A program made the translations under genes and the position numbers. The notes beneath the pieces are model-generated. The model made no database searches, was not told the DNA's origin, and worked only from the letters and a program-made list of their open reading frames with translations. A DNA stretch of 40,396 bases from Chromatiales bacterium (GTDB lineage Bacteria; Pseudomonadota; Gammaproteobacteria; Steroidobacterales; GCA-2729495). The stretch is taken from NCBI GenBank assembly GCA_002729495.1, contig PBYE01000044.1, positions 1 to 40,396 on the forward strand. Reading direction: 5' to 3'. Below, piece by piece: positions 26,956 through 35,618 of this stretch. Numbering within the stretch: position 1 is the stretch's first letter; the number at the start of each line of letters is the position of its first letter.

Positions 26956-29047
26956 GGCGGCGATAAAGACGAAGCTGTGGTGGGCAAGCGTCATCATTGT
27001 CCTGACGGTTTTTCTGTTGTTTTTACTGGGCTTCAATTTTATAAAGCAAACGGAAATATCTCGGCAGGAAATGCAGGAGAATCTCCTTCTGTCGCAGACC
27101 AAAAATAAGGCAAATGAACTCCTAAAAGACAGCGGCGTGCAATCATTGCTGGCCGAGGCAGAAGCTCCGGGCAATTGGGGCGAAGATCTTTATAGCCACA
27201 AATTGCCGTCCCCTTTAGAGATTGATGCCTATCTTGATACAAACGACCTAAAAGCCAGGCTTGCTACATTGAGGCATGTCCGGTCCGATGGCTCAATAAA
27301 GTTGCTCGTGGGCACCCATGACCGATACACCTATCTCTATATCGAGGCAACGGATTCATCCGTTCGTTACTTCAAAAATGAGGTCAGGGAATGGCTCCCG
27401 TGGCTTAGCGATCATATAAAGATTGTTACTGAGGACAAAGAGGGATTACGCCGCGTTCTTTGGGTCACCCCTGGAGTGCCGGACCATTTTACTGCTTGGT
27501 ATATGACGGAAAAGGGCGTCATCAAGGAACAGCCTGCTGTGAGGATCGTGGGGCAAGTAATGCAAGGCGGCTACAAGGTGGAATTGAGGCTGCCTTTAAG
27601 TTGGACAGGCAATCGCCTGGGGGTTGCTGCAGTGGATCACGATGGCAAGTTGCAGCGGGGGGTCATGGGGAGCATGCAATCTGACGGTGACCCGGGACGG
27701 CTCATTCGCCGCAGCGGAGGTCTGGAGAAATTACTCTCTGAATACACAAAAGACGACAGCGACCTGCAACTTTCTGTTGTCAGTAAACACGGATGGTTGT
27801 TGGCAGAAACCGGTGAAACCAAAGAGCCGGTAACGATCAGCTCGATTCCCGGCTCGTGGATATTGGCGGCAATTTATCGCTATGTAATGTCGAATACGGA
27901 AAGCATCACCGTGCTTCCTGATGCGCCTCTCGGTCGAGTCAACGGCGATGAGGTTAACCGCGTACTTGAAAAAGCGCGGGGCGCTGAACCGGATGCCGTC
28001 AATTGGTATTTCGTTAATCCAGATAGCGAGCAGGTCATTGTCAGTATTGCCGTCCCACTGGATGTTGATGGTTCTGGTGCTATTGAAGGGGCTTTGGTTG
28101 CCCGACAAAGCTCTACCCGATCGTTGTCGGACAGGAATATCACACTCGTGAAACTGATCGGATTCTCTGCGCTTACAATGATTGCAATTATTATCCTGCT
28201 GATCAGTTATTCGGTCTGGCATTCCCGAAAATCATCTATGATGACTCAAGCTCTTGACAACGTTACGGATCCGCACGTGCGGAGACAGAGCAAATTTTCT
28301 TCACAAAATTCGCTCGATGAGTTCGGCGAACTTGGCCGCAGCATCGGTAAGCTGGAAAAGAATACAAACTACCTGCAGACCTATGTTTCGTCTTTATCAC
28401 ATCAATTCCGCGGACAGTTGGACGGGGTAAACACGGCGATGGAAAACCTTAGGGAGGAGCTTGGGGAAGACAATCTTTCACCGAAGGCGCGTGAATATAT
28501 TGAACGTTTAAGCGAGAACACAACAAACGTTAGCAACATGTTGGAGAATTTGGGATCTCTAGCCAAATTTGAACAATCTATTCAGGACGCTGAAGACGAA
28601 TGGATCGATTTGTCATCGCTTGTTTCTGGTTGCATTAATGAATACCAGGCGGATCACCCCGACAAATCGATTGAGCTTGACGTGGAAAATGAGGCCATTG
28701 ATTTTTTTGGTAATTCTGACTCGATGAAAGAACTGCTCGACAAGCTCTTCGAAAATGCCTGTGATTTTTGCAGCAAGGATGGAGTCATTCTGGTTGGCCT
28801 TAAAAGGCGAGGGAAGGAGACGGAATTGACGGTCGAGAACGACGGCCCTCAACTGCCTCCAGGGATGTCAGGAACCCCTCCTATTTTAAGCGGCTCGGTT
28901 CGCATTAAAATCGACGATAAGGTTCATTTCGGACTTGGTCTTCAGAGAGTTCAACTGATCGTTGGGCGCTACAAAGGAACCTGGTCGGCAGCCAATCGTG
29001 ACGATGGATCCGGCGTAAGGTTTACCGTAACCGTGCCGTTAGGCTAG
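26927..29047 (+). CDS. pdsS: PdsS, sensor histidine kinase of the dedicated sortase system
   Basis: This membrane kinase has 706 residues. A first membrane helix (about 17-40) is followed by a large periplasmic sensor region (about 45-400) of mixed strands, a second helix (about 405-428, SALTMIAIIILLISYSVW), a linker, and a kinase core. The H-box is LSHQFRGQLDG with His492. The N-box is FENACDFC and the G-box is FGLGLQ. The gene overlaps pdsR by 29 bases if TTG 26927 is used, or by 11 if TTG 26945 is used. No ATG or GTG gives the first helix. The base composition of pdsRS looks more AT-rich than neighbours. It should sense an envelope signal and phosphorylate PdsR. Confidence 0.9.
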   Translation: MDISGLLKIKAAIKTKLWWASVIIVLTVFLLFLLGFNFIKQTEISRQEMQENLLLSQTKNKANELLKDSGVQSLLAEAEAPGNWGEDLYSHKLPSPLEIDAYLDTNDLKARLATLRHVRSDGSIKLLVGTHDRYTYLYIEATDSSVRYFKNEVREWLPWLSDHIKIVTEDKEGLRRVLWVTPGVPDHFTAWYMTEKGVIKEQPAVRIVGQVMQGGYKVELRLPLSWTGNRLGVAAVDHDGKLQRGVMGSMQSDGDPGRLIRRSGGLEKLLSEYTKDDSDLQLSVVSKHGWLLAETGETKEPVTISSIPGSWILAAIYRYVMSNTESITVLPDAPLGRVNGDEVNRVLEKARGAEPDAVNWYFVNPDSEQVIVSIAVPLDVDGSGAIEGALVARQSSTRSLSDRNITLVKLIGFSALTMIAIIILLISYSVWHSRKSSMMTQALDNVTDPHVRRQSKFSSQNSLDEFGELGRSIGKLEKNTNYLQTYVSSLSHQFRGQLDGVNTAMENLREELGEDNLSPKAREYIERLSENTTNVSNMLENLGSLAKFEQSIQDAEDEWIDLSSLVSGCINEYQADHPDKSIELDVENEAIDFFGNSDSMKELLDKLFENACDFCSKDGVILVGLKRRGKETELTVENDGPQLPPGMSGTPPILSGSVRIKIDDKVHFGLGLQRVQLIVGRYKGTWSAANRDDGSGVRFTVTVPLG

Positions 29048-29239
29048 CGTTTAGAGCATAATCTGAAGGAATAAACTTTGTTTCAACGTTGTTTTGGCTG
29101 TTTAATCATTACCGCGAGGTTTGGAAAATTACAATATTTATCATTGTTTCCAGCCGTGTAATCAATAATAGAAACGGGCGGCCGGAAGAAGTGTGAACCA
29201 CGTCATATTTTGCCCTGGAACTCATAGGGCATAAGGGAT

Positions 29240-29908
29240 TTAGCCTGTTTCGACAATAAAGCTGCGAAGTTGCTTCGACAGCCCGTTGCAGGCGGCGGCC
29301 TGGGTACGGGCGATAAACGGCAATGGAATAATAAGGGCGGGCACTACGGAGGTACCGTTGACGCTGGTGCTTACCTTGCCTGACGCGACACCATCGTCCA
29401 GGTCCCAGATGGTTGCCTCGTAGGAGGACAGGTTTTCCCACCAGGCCAACCCGAAACAGGCGGCTGCGCCGGGACCGGCTGCACAGGACAAGCTGCCCCC
29501 ACCACTTTTACGCTCGGTGTCACCTTCAATCCAGATAATGTAGCGAATATCCCTTTCACGAACGCGCTCATGTACGCCGGGCCGTTTCAGCAATTCCGGC
29601 AGGCCATCTACGCCCGTCGGTGCGGTGCGTGGCTCAAGCCATGGAAACAGGGCATCTTTGAATTCACTTGCCGGATGCACGTTGAGCCCGGTTCGACCGC
29701 CGATAACGGCATCACTAAGGCATTCGATAAAACTGTCTTCGGCAGGATTTGTCGCATGATAACTGCTGGCAAGAATGACAACCGCTTCACCCTTTTTAAT
29801 GCCCGTCGATACGTTCTTCGTTTCTTCGATTCGAGTGGTCATACATCCGCCAACCGCAAACACCACCGTGATGATGATAGCGTTGACCACATTCTTGCCG
29901 GGGGTCAT
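29240..29908 (-). CDS. lipoprotein of unknown function
   Basis: This protein of 222 residues has a signal peptide ending AVGGC, a lipobox with Cys22. The mature part has a Rossmann-like start (EAVVILASSYH) and later IIWIEGDTERKSGGGS and a Cys-containing Gly/Ala-rich stretch (SCAAGPGAAACFGLAWWEN). A C-terminal Cys near AACNGLSK could pair with one of these. I do not recognise the family. It follows the next gene by only 4 bases on the same strand, so the two form an operon. The 190 bases between it and pdsS contain no gene; a 6-base hairpin (TGCCCT/AGGGCA near 29212) lacks a T run. Confidence 0.6.
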   Translation of the reverse strand: MTPGKNVVNAIIITVVFAVGGCMTTRIEETKNVSTGIKKGEAVVILASSYHATNPAEDSFIECLSDAVIGGRTGLNVHPASEFKDALFPWLEPRTAPTGVDGLPELLKRPGVHERVRERDIRYIIWIEGDTERKSGGGSLSCAAGPGAAACFGLAWWENLSSYEATIWDLDDGVASGKVSTSVNGTSVVPALIIPLPFIARTQAAACNGLSKQLRSFIVETG

Positions 29909-29912
29909 CTAT

Positions 29913-30536
29913 TCAGCCTGCCTGGTCATTTTCGGGTGCTTGTTTTGGCGGCAAAAGAGTTTGTACTCCGGGCGCGGAAGTGAAACCAATGATAATGCTG
30001 GCGGCCACATCTCGCAGCGCGGTAATTGCAGCTTCTTTCATTGAGTCTTCAGCACCCGTTCCCATGGAACCTTCGTCTTCTTGTCCGTATGCAGTAATAC
30101 GCCAGTCGCCTATAAGCTTTCCCTCGGGAGAAAGTATGCGCAGATTGTAACGGAGCCATACCGTGTACTGATCGTTCCCCGACTGACGCGGTACAGTAAA
30201 TTCCAGTTCCTCGAGCCTGGGCTCGATGATGGCGTCAACACCTTCTGCGCCTTCTCCGGCCGCCGTGCCCTCCAGTTCCACGATTTCATCGAACATGCTG
30301 GCAAACAGGACACGGAACATTTTCATATTCGCCTCGCCCAGCCGGATGGTCCATTCGGCGTCCATCATAGGATCTTCGACATGCACGTATTCAGCCAGTT
30401 CGGCCGGATAGCGGATACCGATGGCCAGTGGCAGGGGCTCCACGACCGGTTCCGGGAAGTCGGACAAGACAGTTACGGACCGGGCACAACCGGTAATAAA
30501 CACTAAAGAAACAATGATTTGTAATATCTTATTCAA
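29913..30536 (-). CDS. lipoprotein of unknown function
   Basis: This protein of 207 residues has a signal peptide with lipobox FITGC (Cys17). The mature part has segments VDAIIEPRLEELEFTVP and YTVWLRYNLRILSPEG, suggesting a beta-sheet domain, then a helix (SMKEAAITALRDVAASII) and a polar tail. This recalls small envelope lipoproteins with an alternating strand and helix fold, but no family can be named. It is upstream of, and four bases from, the second lipoprotein gene. The two products probably work together. Confidence 0.6.
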   Translation of the reverse strand: MNKILQIIVSLVFITGCARSVTVLSDFPEPVVEPLPLAIGIRYPAELAEYVHVEDPMMDAEWTIRLGEANMKMFRVLFASMFDEIVELEGTAAGEGAEGVDAIIEPRLEELEFTVPRQSGNDQYTVWLRYNLRILSPEGKLIGDWRITAYGQEDEGSMGTGAEDSMKEAAITALRDVAASIIIGFTSAPGVQTLLPPKQAPENDQAG

Positions 30537-30639
30537 GTTATATACCGGCGCAGGAAGGCCGGTTCGGCTGCTATCTCAGTTATTATTAGTGTAGCGCACC
30601 GGGGCAGAGTTCCGCGGTCACCTGCCGTTATTATCGCGG

Positions 30640-31557
30640 CTAATCGAAGGCATCACGCCGTTCCTGGAAACCGAGCGGATCCGCGTGCACGATTAATTCG
30701 GCCTCCGGGTACAACTCACGCACAGTATCTTCTACCTCGTCCAATATGATGTGCGTGTCCAGCAGTGTCGTGTCCGGATGGAGTTCGAGGTGAAACTGAA
30801 TAAAATGGTGCTGCCCGCTATACCGTGTGCGCAGATCATGGAAACCCAGCACCTTGGCGTGCGCCTTGGCGGTCGCTTCTATCAGCGCCCGTTCCTGGTA
30901 AGGTAATTCGCGGTCCAGTAAAACGTCCAGCGCATCGCGGCCTACGTCGTAGGTGCTCCAGAGTATATAGACTGCTATCGTGATTCCGACGATTGGGTCG
31001 ATCAGGGTCAGGCCCGTCCAGGCAGTGAGAGGGATGGCTATCATGACTCCAAGGTTTACCAGCAGATCGGAACGGTAGTGCATCGCATCGGCCGAGATTG
31101 CCATAGAATCTGTCCGCATCACGACCATGCGCTGAAATGCGAGCAATGCCGCTGTCAGTCCGATCGAAACAGCCATAACACCAATACCGACTTCAGGTTT
31201 GGAAATCGGCATCGGGCTCGCCAGGCGTTGTACCGCTTCCAGTAATACATAGATCGCGGAAAGGGTAATGATGATGGTTTGTGCCAGTGCCACGAGTCCT
31301 TCGGACTTGCCATGCCCGAAGCGGTGCTCGCTGTCGGCTGGCTGCAGCGCTACACGGACGCCGATCATGGTAATTGACGATGCCAGAACGTCCAGTAAGG
31401 AATCGACCAGCGAACTGAGTATTGAAACGCTGTTGGTTTCCCGCCATGCCCAGATCTTGGCCACTACGAGAAACAGTGCGACACAGAGTGAAGCATAACT
31501 GGCGGCTCGTTGCAGCATGCCGCTTTTCTGGTTGGTGCTGGGGTTCGCAGCTGACAT
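30640..31557 (-). CDS. cation diffusion facilitator family transporter (FieF-like)
   Basis: This inner-membrane antiporter exports divalent metals such as zinc or iron in exchange for protons. It has 305 residues and six predicted membrane helices. The transport-site residues are in SLVDSLLD (Asp52, Asp56) and DAMHYRSDLLVN, matching the FieF site of three Asp and one His. HRFGHGKSEG follows the second helix as usual. A cytoplasmic domain with HFIQFHLELHPD closes the protein. The metal specificity cannot be fixed here. It is separated from the lipoprotein genes by about 100 bases without a clear feature. Confidence 0.92.
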   Translation of the reverse strand: MSAANPSTNQKSGMLQRAASYASLCVALFLVVAKIWAWRETNSVSILSSLVDSLLDVLASSITMIGVRVALQPADSEHRFGHGKSEGLVALAQTIIITLSAIYVLLEAVQRLASPMPISKPEVGIGVMAVSIGLTAALLAFQRMVVMRTDSMAISADAMHYRSDLLVNLGVMIAIPLTAWTGLTLIDPIVGITIAVYILWSTYDVGRDALDVLLDRELPYQERALIEATAKAHAKVLGFHDLRTRYSGQHHFIQFHLELHPDTTLLDTHIILDEVEDTVRELYPEAELIVHADPLGFQERRDAFD

Positions 31558-31658
31558 CTTGTGCTTGCCGTTGATGGATTTGTCTTTTAGCCTTAGCAGA
31601 GCCGAGCCACTATTGTGGCATCGGCTTTATATTGTAAATGTTTCCGGGGCCTTAACCT

Positions 31659-33323
31659 ATGAGTAGCCTTCATCTGGCCAACATCTGGACTGATCCGGAG
31701 CCGGGTCCGGGTGGCTATAACCCGATGGCTGCTTCCATGCTCTGGCTGCCCGACGATCACGAAACAGGGGATCCTGCACCGGCTTTCGTATTCATACCGC
31801 GCTGGAGTGGTTATCCCTACGATTCGGTGCCGGTGTCGCTGGCACCGCAACTTGCCGACCAGGGTTTCGGTTTTCTGAGCGTGTGCCTGCGGCGACGGGG
31901 CGTAGGCCAGCTTATGGCGATGCCGGACGATGATTTTCGCGATATCAAGCTCGCGGTTGATTACCTGCACACGAACGGCTTCAGTAAAATATTTTTGCTT
32001 GGCCAGGCAATAGGCGGTAACAGCGCAGTCAGGTATATGGCCAGGCATCGCGACAATCGCGTTGCCGGCATTGCATGGGTTAATCCGATTGACGACCCGC
32101 CGGACTGGATCGCCGGCGCGACCGATGGCGGGGATTACAGTGCGGCTCTTGAAATGGCGGCCCTCGCCGCGCGTCAGGGTGCGGGCATGACCCATCGTAT
32201 AGATATATTTCCGGACGGCAGCGCACCGGTAACGCAGAATTCCCTGCCGTTCCTGAGCTGGTGGGGGCCGGCCGCAGGTACACGTCTTACGAGGTCCTTC
32301 GAAGATCTCGTCACGCCGCTTCTGGTTTGCGGCGCTCCCGGTGATGCTGTGCCGCAGACTGTCAAGTCGGCGATCAGCGCAGCCGACAATCGAACCTTGC
32401 TTCAACCCGGGGACGAACTGGCTGCGAGTCTCGTTGACTGGGCGGTTAAAACGGGCGCCGACAGGATCGCAACCGTCAGACCGAATATGGTGCACGTGAA
32501 ATCGGGCGAATCGAAGCTGTTTGCTTTGTACTGGGAACCGGCGGACGGTAAGGCGACCAAGACAGTGACCCTGCTGATGCACGGCTTGTCGAGCTCTCCT
32601 TTAAGTCCGTTGTTCGGCAAGATGGCGCCGGTGCTTGCACAAACTGGTACCGCGGTGATCGCGGTCGAGTCGCGCCGTAGCGGCTGGGAAGGCCACGAAA
32701 CAGCGTTACTGGAATACGATGCGGAAGACCTCGATGTCTGGGTAAATTACCTGGTCGCGCAGGGATTCGAAAAAATTGTGCTGGCCGGAGCCAGCCTCGG
32801 AAGTATCAGTATCGGCCGTTACCAGTCGCTGCATCAGCATCCGAACGTGGTCGCGCTTGCACACCTCATGCCGACGGCGGACTGCGGAACCTGGTGTCGC
32901 ATTGCGGTCGGTGACGGTCCCTATGAAGCGGCCCTCGCGAAGGCGGAAGCTGCGATTGCTGCCGGGGAGGGCGACCGTGTACTTATCGATATAGATATGC
33001 GGCAACCGCCACCCAACCGTTACGGCGGCGTGTTCCGCTGGACGCAGCGCGCGGCGAGCTGGCTGTCATGGTGGGGACCGGGCGCAGACAACAGTAATAA
33101 GCACCATATGGCCAACGCGAATGTGCCCGTGCTTTTGCTGTCCGGGACCGGTGACAGTTACAACGACGAGGCACGCTTTGCCGAACTTAAAGCGGCAGCC
33201 GTTAATGCACCGAGTGTGGAGGAAATCTGGTACCCGAATATCGATCATGGACTCGCCGGCGTGGAAACCCGGGTCGCACGGGATATGTATGCCTGGATGC
33301 AGAAAATTGGTGCAGTGAATTAG
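31659..33323 (+). CDS. tandem alpha/beta hydrolase with a degenerate first domain
   Basis: This protein of 554 residues holds two related alpha/beta hydrolase domains (about 1-250 and 265-554). Both contain an SWWGP motif: SLPFLSWWGPAAG in the first and ASWLSWWGPGADN in the second. In the second domain the elbow is GASLG with Ser379, and IDHG gives His530; an Asp in GTGDSYND is a possible third member. In the first domain the elbow is GQAIG, with Ala117 where Ser should be, and no equivalent His is seen. The first copy therefore looks like a non-catalytic domain. No signal peptide is present. The substrate is unknown. It stands alone on this strand, between the CDF gene and a convergent membrane gene. 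Confidence 0.75.
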   Translation: MSSLHLANIWTDPEPGPGGYNPMAASMLWLPDDHETGDPAPAFVFIPRWSGYPYDSVPVSLAPQLADQGFGFLSVCLRRRGVGQLMAMPDDDFRDIKLAVDYLHTNGFSKIFLLGQAIGGNSAVRYMARHRDNRVAGIAWVNPIDDPPDWIAGATDGGDYSAALEMAALAARQGAGMTHRIDIFPDGSAPVTQNSLPFLSWWGPAAGTRLTRSFEDLVTPLLVCGAPGDAVPQTVKSAISAADNRTLLQPGDELAASLVDWAVKTGADRIATVRPNMVHVKSGESKLFALYWEPADGKATKTVTLLMHGLSSSPLSPLFGKMAPVLAQTGTAVIAVESRRSGWEGHETALLEYDAEDLDVWVNYLVAQGFEKIVLAGASLGSISIGRYQSLHQHPNVVALAHLMPTADCGTWCRIAVGDGPYEAALAKAEAAIAAGEGDRVLIDIDMRQPPPNRYGGVFRWTQRAASWLSWWGPGADNSNKHHMANANVPVLLLSGTGDSYNDEARFAELKAAAVNAPSVEEIWYPNIDHGLAGVETRVARDMYAWMQKIGAVN

Positions 33324-33328
33324 TATCG

Positions 33329-33646
33329 TTAAGCGCGCTGTTTGCGCTCACGGCGCCACAGAAGGTACCAGGTGCACACCGCTACCAGGTGATAGATAAC
33401 GAAACTCTGGAGCAGAGTTGCATGCTCCGGGCGCAGTACAAACCACCCGGGCACCAGCGTAAACAACAGCATCTCCGAAAATGCGGCCAGCAGAAACGCA
33501 GCCACCCCCCAGGGTCGCAGCAGAACGAGGCCGACGGCGGCAATCGCATCAAGGATCAGGTAGCAAACATCACTGATTTGCCAGGCGAGTGGCGCTTCCG
33601 CCCAGGGTAGTTCCCCGAAGCCAAGTATGTTGCCGGCATGAACCAC
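33329..33646 (-). CDS. small polytopic membrane protein of unknown function
   Basis: This protein of 105 residues from GTG 33646 has about three hydrophobic segments (ISDVCYLILDAIAAVGLVLL, VAAFLLAAFSEMLLFTLV, FVIYHLVAVCTWYLLW) and a basic C-terminus (RRERKQRA). The frame remains open upstream for about 20 codons, with hydrophobic residues (PPVIYAFAAVVHAGN) and no standard start codon, so the N-terminus is uncertain and a further helix may be missing. It ends 5 bases from the convergent hydrolase. No family is recognised. Confidence 0.5.
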   Translation of the reverse strand: MVHAGNILGFGELPWAEAPLAWQISDVCYLILDAIAAVGLVLLRPWGVAAFLLAAFSEMLLFTLVPGWFVLRPEHATLLQSFVIYHLVAVCTWYLLWRRERKQRA

Positions 33647-33779
33647 GGCGGCGAAAGCGTAAATTACAGGAGGATTCGCAGGTATATGCGCATGGCCTAA
33701 ACGTTAGCAGAAAATAGTATGCAGCACGTTGGCGGTTAGTGATCCGCGCTACGCACGATTAACTCCGTCCAAAAGCGTA

Positions 33780-34409
33780 TCAGGCCCCGGAGCTCGGTCG
33801 TTCTGATACTTCCCGGTACCAGCGCGCGAGCGCCATGCGCGATGCCGGGGGATCGAGTTCTACCCAGCGGGCGAAGTCAGTAATGGCCAGCAGGCTGATG
33901 TCGGCCAGCGAGAATTTTTCACCTGCCAGGTAGCGGGATTCTCCAAGCCTGATTTCAACCTGGTCGAAAAACTGCTCGGACCGGCGACGTCCCCGTTCGA
34001 TCAGTTCGGGCATTTGTTCATATTCAAGAGAGCCCGGGAATACGTGATTGCTGAATCCCGGCGACCAGTTGCGGAGCATCTCGGCCACGGAGAATAATCC
34101 GTTCTGTTCAACTATGTTATTCCACATGAGGACCTGCGCTTCTTCGGTCGCACCGCCGCCCATGAGGACTGGTTCCGGTTGCAGTTTCTCCAGGTAATGG
34201 CAAATGGCGACCGTCTCTGTCAGGTAGCTGCCATCGTTTGTTTCGAGCACCGGCACGGTACCCAGCGGGTTAATCGCCAGAAACTCAGGAGACAACTGCT
34301 CCATGTGATACAGATCAACCGGTACCTTGGGGATATCCAGCCCCTTCTCGGCGATGAATATGCGCGCCCGGCGTGGGTTCGGTGCGCGCGGGAAATCGAA
34401 GAGTCGCAT
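33780..34409 (-). CDS. glutathione S-transferase family protein
   Basis: This protein of 209 residues has a thioredoxin-fold N-terminal domain (about 1-80) with RLFDFPRAPNPRRARIFIAE, the cis-Pro motif GTVPVLE, and the glutathione-binding segment YLTETVAICHYLE. An all-helical C-terminal domain follows with ADISLLAITDF, the usual N-capping box region. It probably conjugates or reduces small electrophiles. The gene starts 23 bases after the LLM oxidoreductase stop and is likely in one operon with it. Confidence 0.88.
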   Translation of the reverse strand: MRLFDFPRAPNPRRARIFIAEKGLDIPKVPVDLYHMEQLSPEFLAINPLGTVPVLETNDGSYLTETVAICHYLEKLQPEPVLMGGGATEEAQVLMWNNIVEQNGLFSVAEMLRNWSPGFSNHVFPGSLEYEQMPELIERGRRRSEQFFDQVEIRLGESRYLAGEKFSLADISLLAITDFARWVELDPPASRMALARWYREVSERPSSGA

Positions 34410-34432
34410 GGGAATATCAGCCTGGCCGTGTC

Positions 34433-35449
34433 TTACTGAAAGGCGGGCATGACGTCGTTACCGATAAGGCTGATCGACTTTTCCGGTTGGTCATAGACGC
34501 GAAGGCAGATGTCCGTGAGTCCGGCGGCTTCGAAAGCCTTAAGGCGCTTAATCTCGTGGTCGATGTTGTCAATCGTCGAGGTCGACGAGCACTGATCAAC
34601 CAGCCGGTCCAGTATGTCCAGTGGAATTTCCGGAATGTCCGGGTCCCGTTTGTAATAGGCGCGGTTGATCGGCCCCATGTTATCCCAGACAACCTGCATG
34701 TCTTTGTCCGGCAGGATGCCGCGGTGGTAAAACATTTTCCACGGCGTGGCCCGCATGGCCAGCCACACACGCGCCTCTGCGCGAGCAGCATCCTGGTCGT
34801 CTTTTACGTGCCAGGCCCAGAAATTCAGTAAGCGGAAATTCTCGTCGTTGCGGCCAATAGCGCTGTGCTCTGCCCGGATGCTTTCGGTTACTGCTGCGAC
34901 ATGAGCGGGCAGGTGATCGCCCAGGTAAATGCCCTGGGCATACTTCGCGCTTGACTTGATCATCTGTGGTCCGCCGGCACAGACAAATACATCAGGCTTG
35001 GGTTGCGTTACCCAAGACGAGTGGTAGTACATGACTTTGTACATCTCGCCGTCGTATTGAACCGGCTCGCCGGTGGCAGCCGCTTCAATAATCTCAGTAC
35101 ATTCCCGTGCGGCGCGCACCCGTCGCACCGCGGGCAGGCCCATCGCCGTGGCCGTGCCGCCGTCGCCGGCACCAACGCCTATGTGGGCGCGGCCGCCCGA
35201 AATCTCGTTCAGGGTCAAAAGCGCGTTGGCCATCTTCAGCGGATGCAACTCGTAGGGTGATACGGCGACAGGACCAAGCTTGATAGTTTTGGTCGTCCGG
35301 GCAGCCTCGACAAAATTAATAAAGGGATCTCGTGAATCGTGCATATTTGAAACCCAGATTCCCGCCATACCGAAACTTTCAGCGAGACGGGCAAGCTCCG
35401 CGATTCTTTCCGGTGAATTATTGGCTTCCAGGATGATGTGAAACTTCAT
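34433..35449 (-). CDS. LLM class flavin-dependent oxidoreductase
   Basis: This is a luciferase-like TIM-barrel enzyme of 338 residues, using F420 or FMN as cofactor. The N-terminal strand and helix MKFHIILEAN...IAELARLAESFGMAGIW, the segment TTKTIKLGPVAVSPYELHPLKMA, and GGRAHIGVGAGDG are typical. The C-terminal region has a barrel-closing helix with EIKRLKAFEAAGLTDICLRV. The start has GGGAGG eight bases before ATG 35449. The cofactor cannot be decided from sequence. It is followed by a GST gene, suggesting breakdown of a reactive or xenobiotic compound, which is inference. Confidence 0.88.
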   Translation of the reverse strand: MKFHIILEANNSPERIAELARLAESFGMAGIWVSNMHDSRDPFINFVEAARTTKTIKLGPVAVSPYELHPLKMANALLTLNEISGGRAHIGVGAGDGGTATAMGLPAVRRVRAARECTEIIEAAATGEPVQYDGEMYKVMYYHSSWVTQPKPDVFVCAGGPQMIKSSAKYAQGIYLGDHLPAHVAAVTESIRAEHSAIGRNDENFRLLNFWAWHVKDDQDAARAEARVWLAMRATPWKMFYHRGILPDKDMQVVWDNMGPINRAYYKRDPDIPEIPLDILDRLVDQCSSTSTIDNIDHEIKRLKAFEAAGLTDICLRVYDQPEKSISLIGNDVMPAFQ

Positions 35450-35618
35450 TGCCGGCCTCCCGGGCAGGTTCTTGTTAGCAATTGGTGGCGAAGCTTACGA
35501 CAAAACAGCCATATGCAGGTGCAAATTTGCAGCCTGACCATTCAGCGCATCGGAAGGCTAGGCAAGTGTCGCACTGGCGTGTACAGTTCCGGATCAGTCG
35601 GTCCTTGCAGGAGTGCAA

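Noticed and set aside
29209-29232. TGCCCT...AGGGCA hairpin as a terminator.
   Set aside because: The stem is only six base pairs and no T run follows on either strand.
31593-32582. A 329-codon minus-strand frame.
   Set aside because: It lies over the tandem hydrolase gene and has low-complexity basic composition typical of an antisense shadow in GC-rich DNA.
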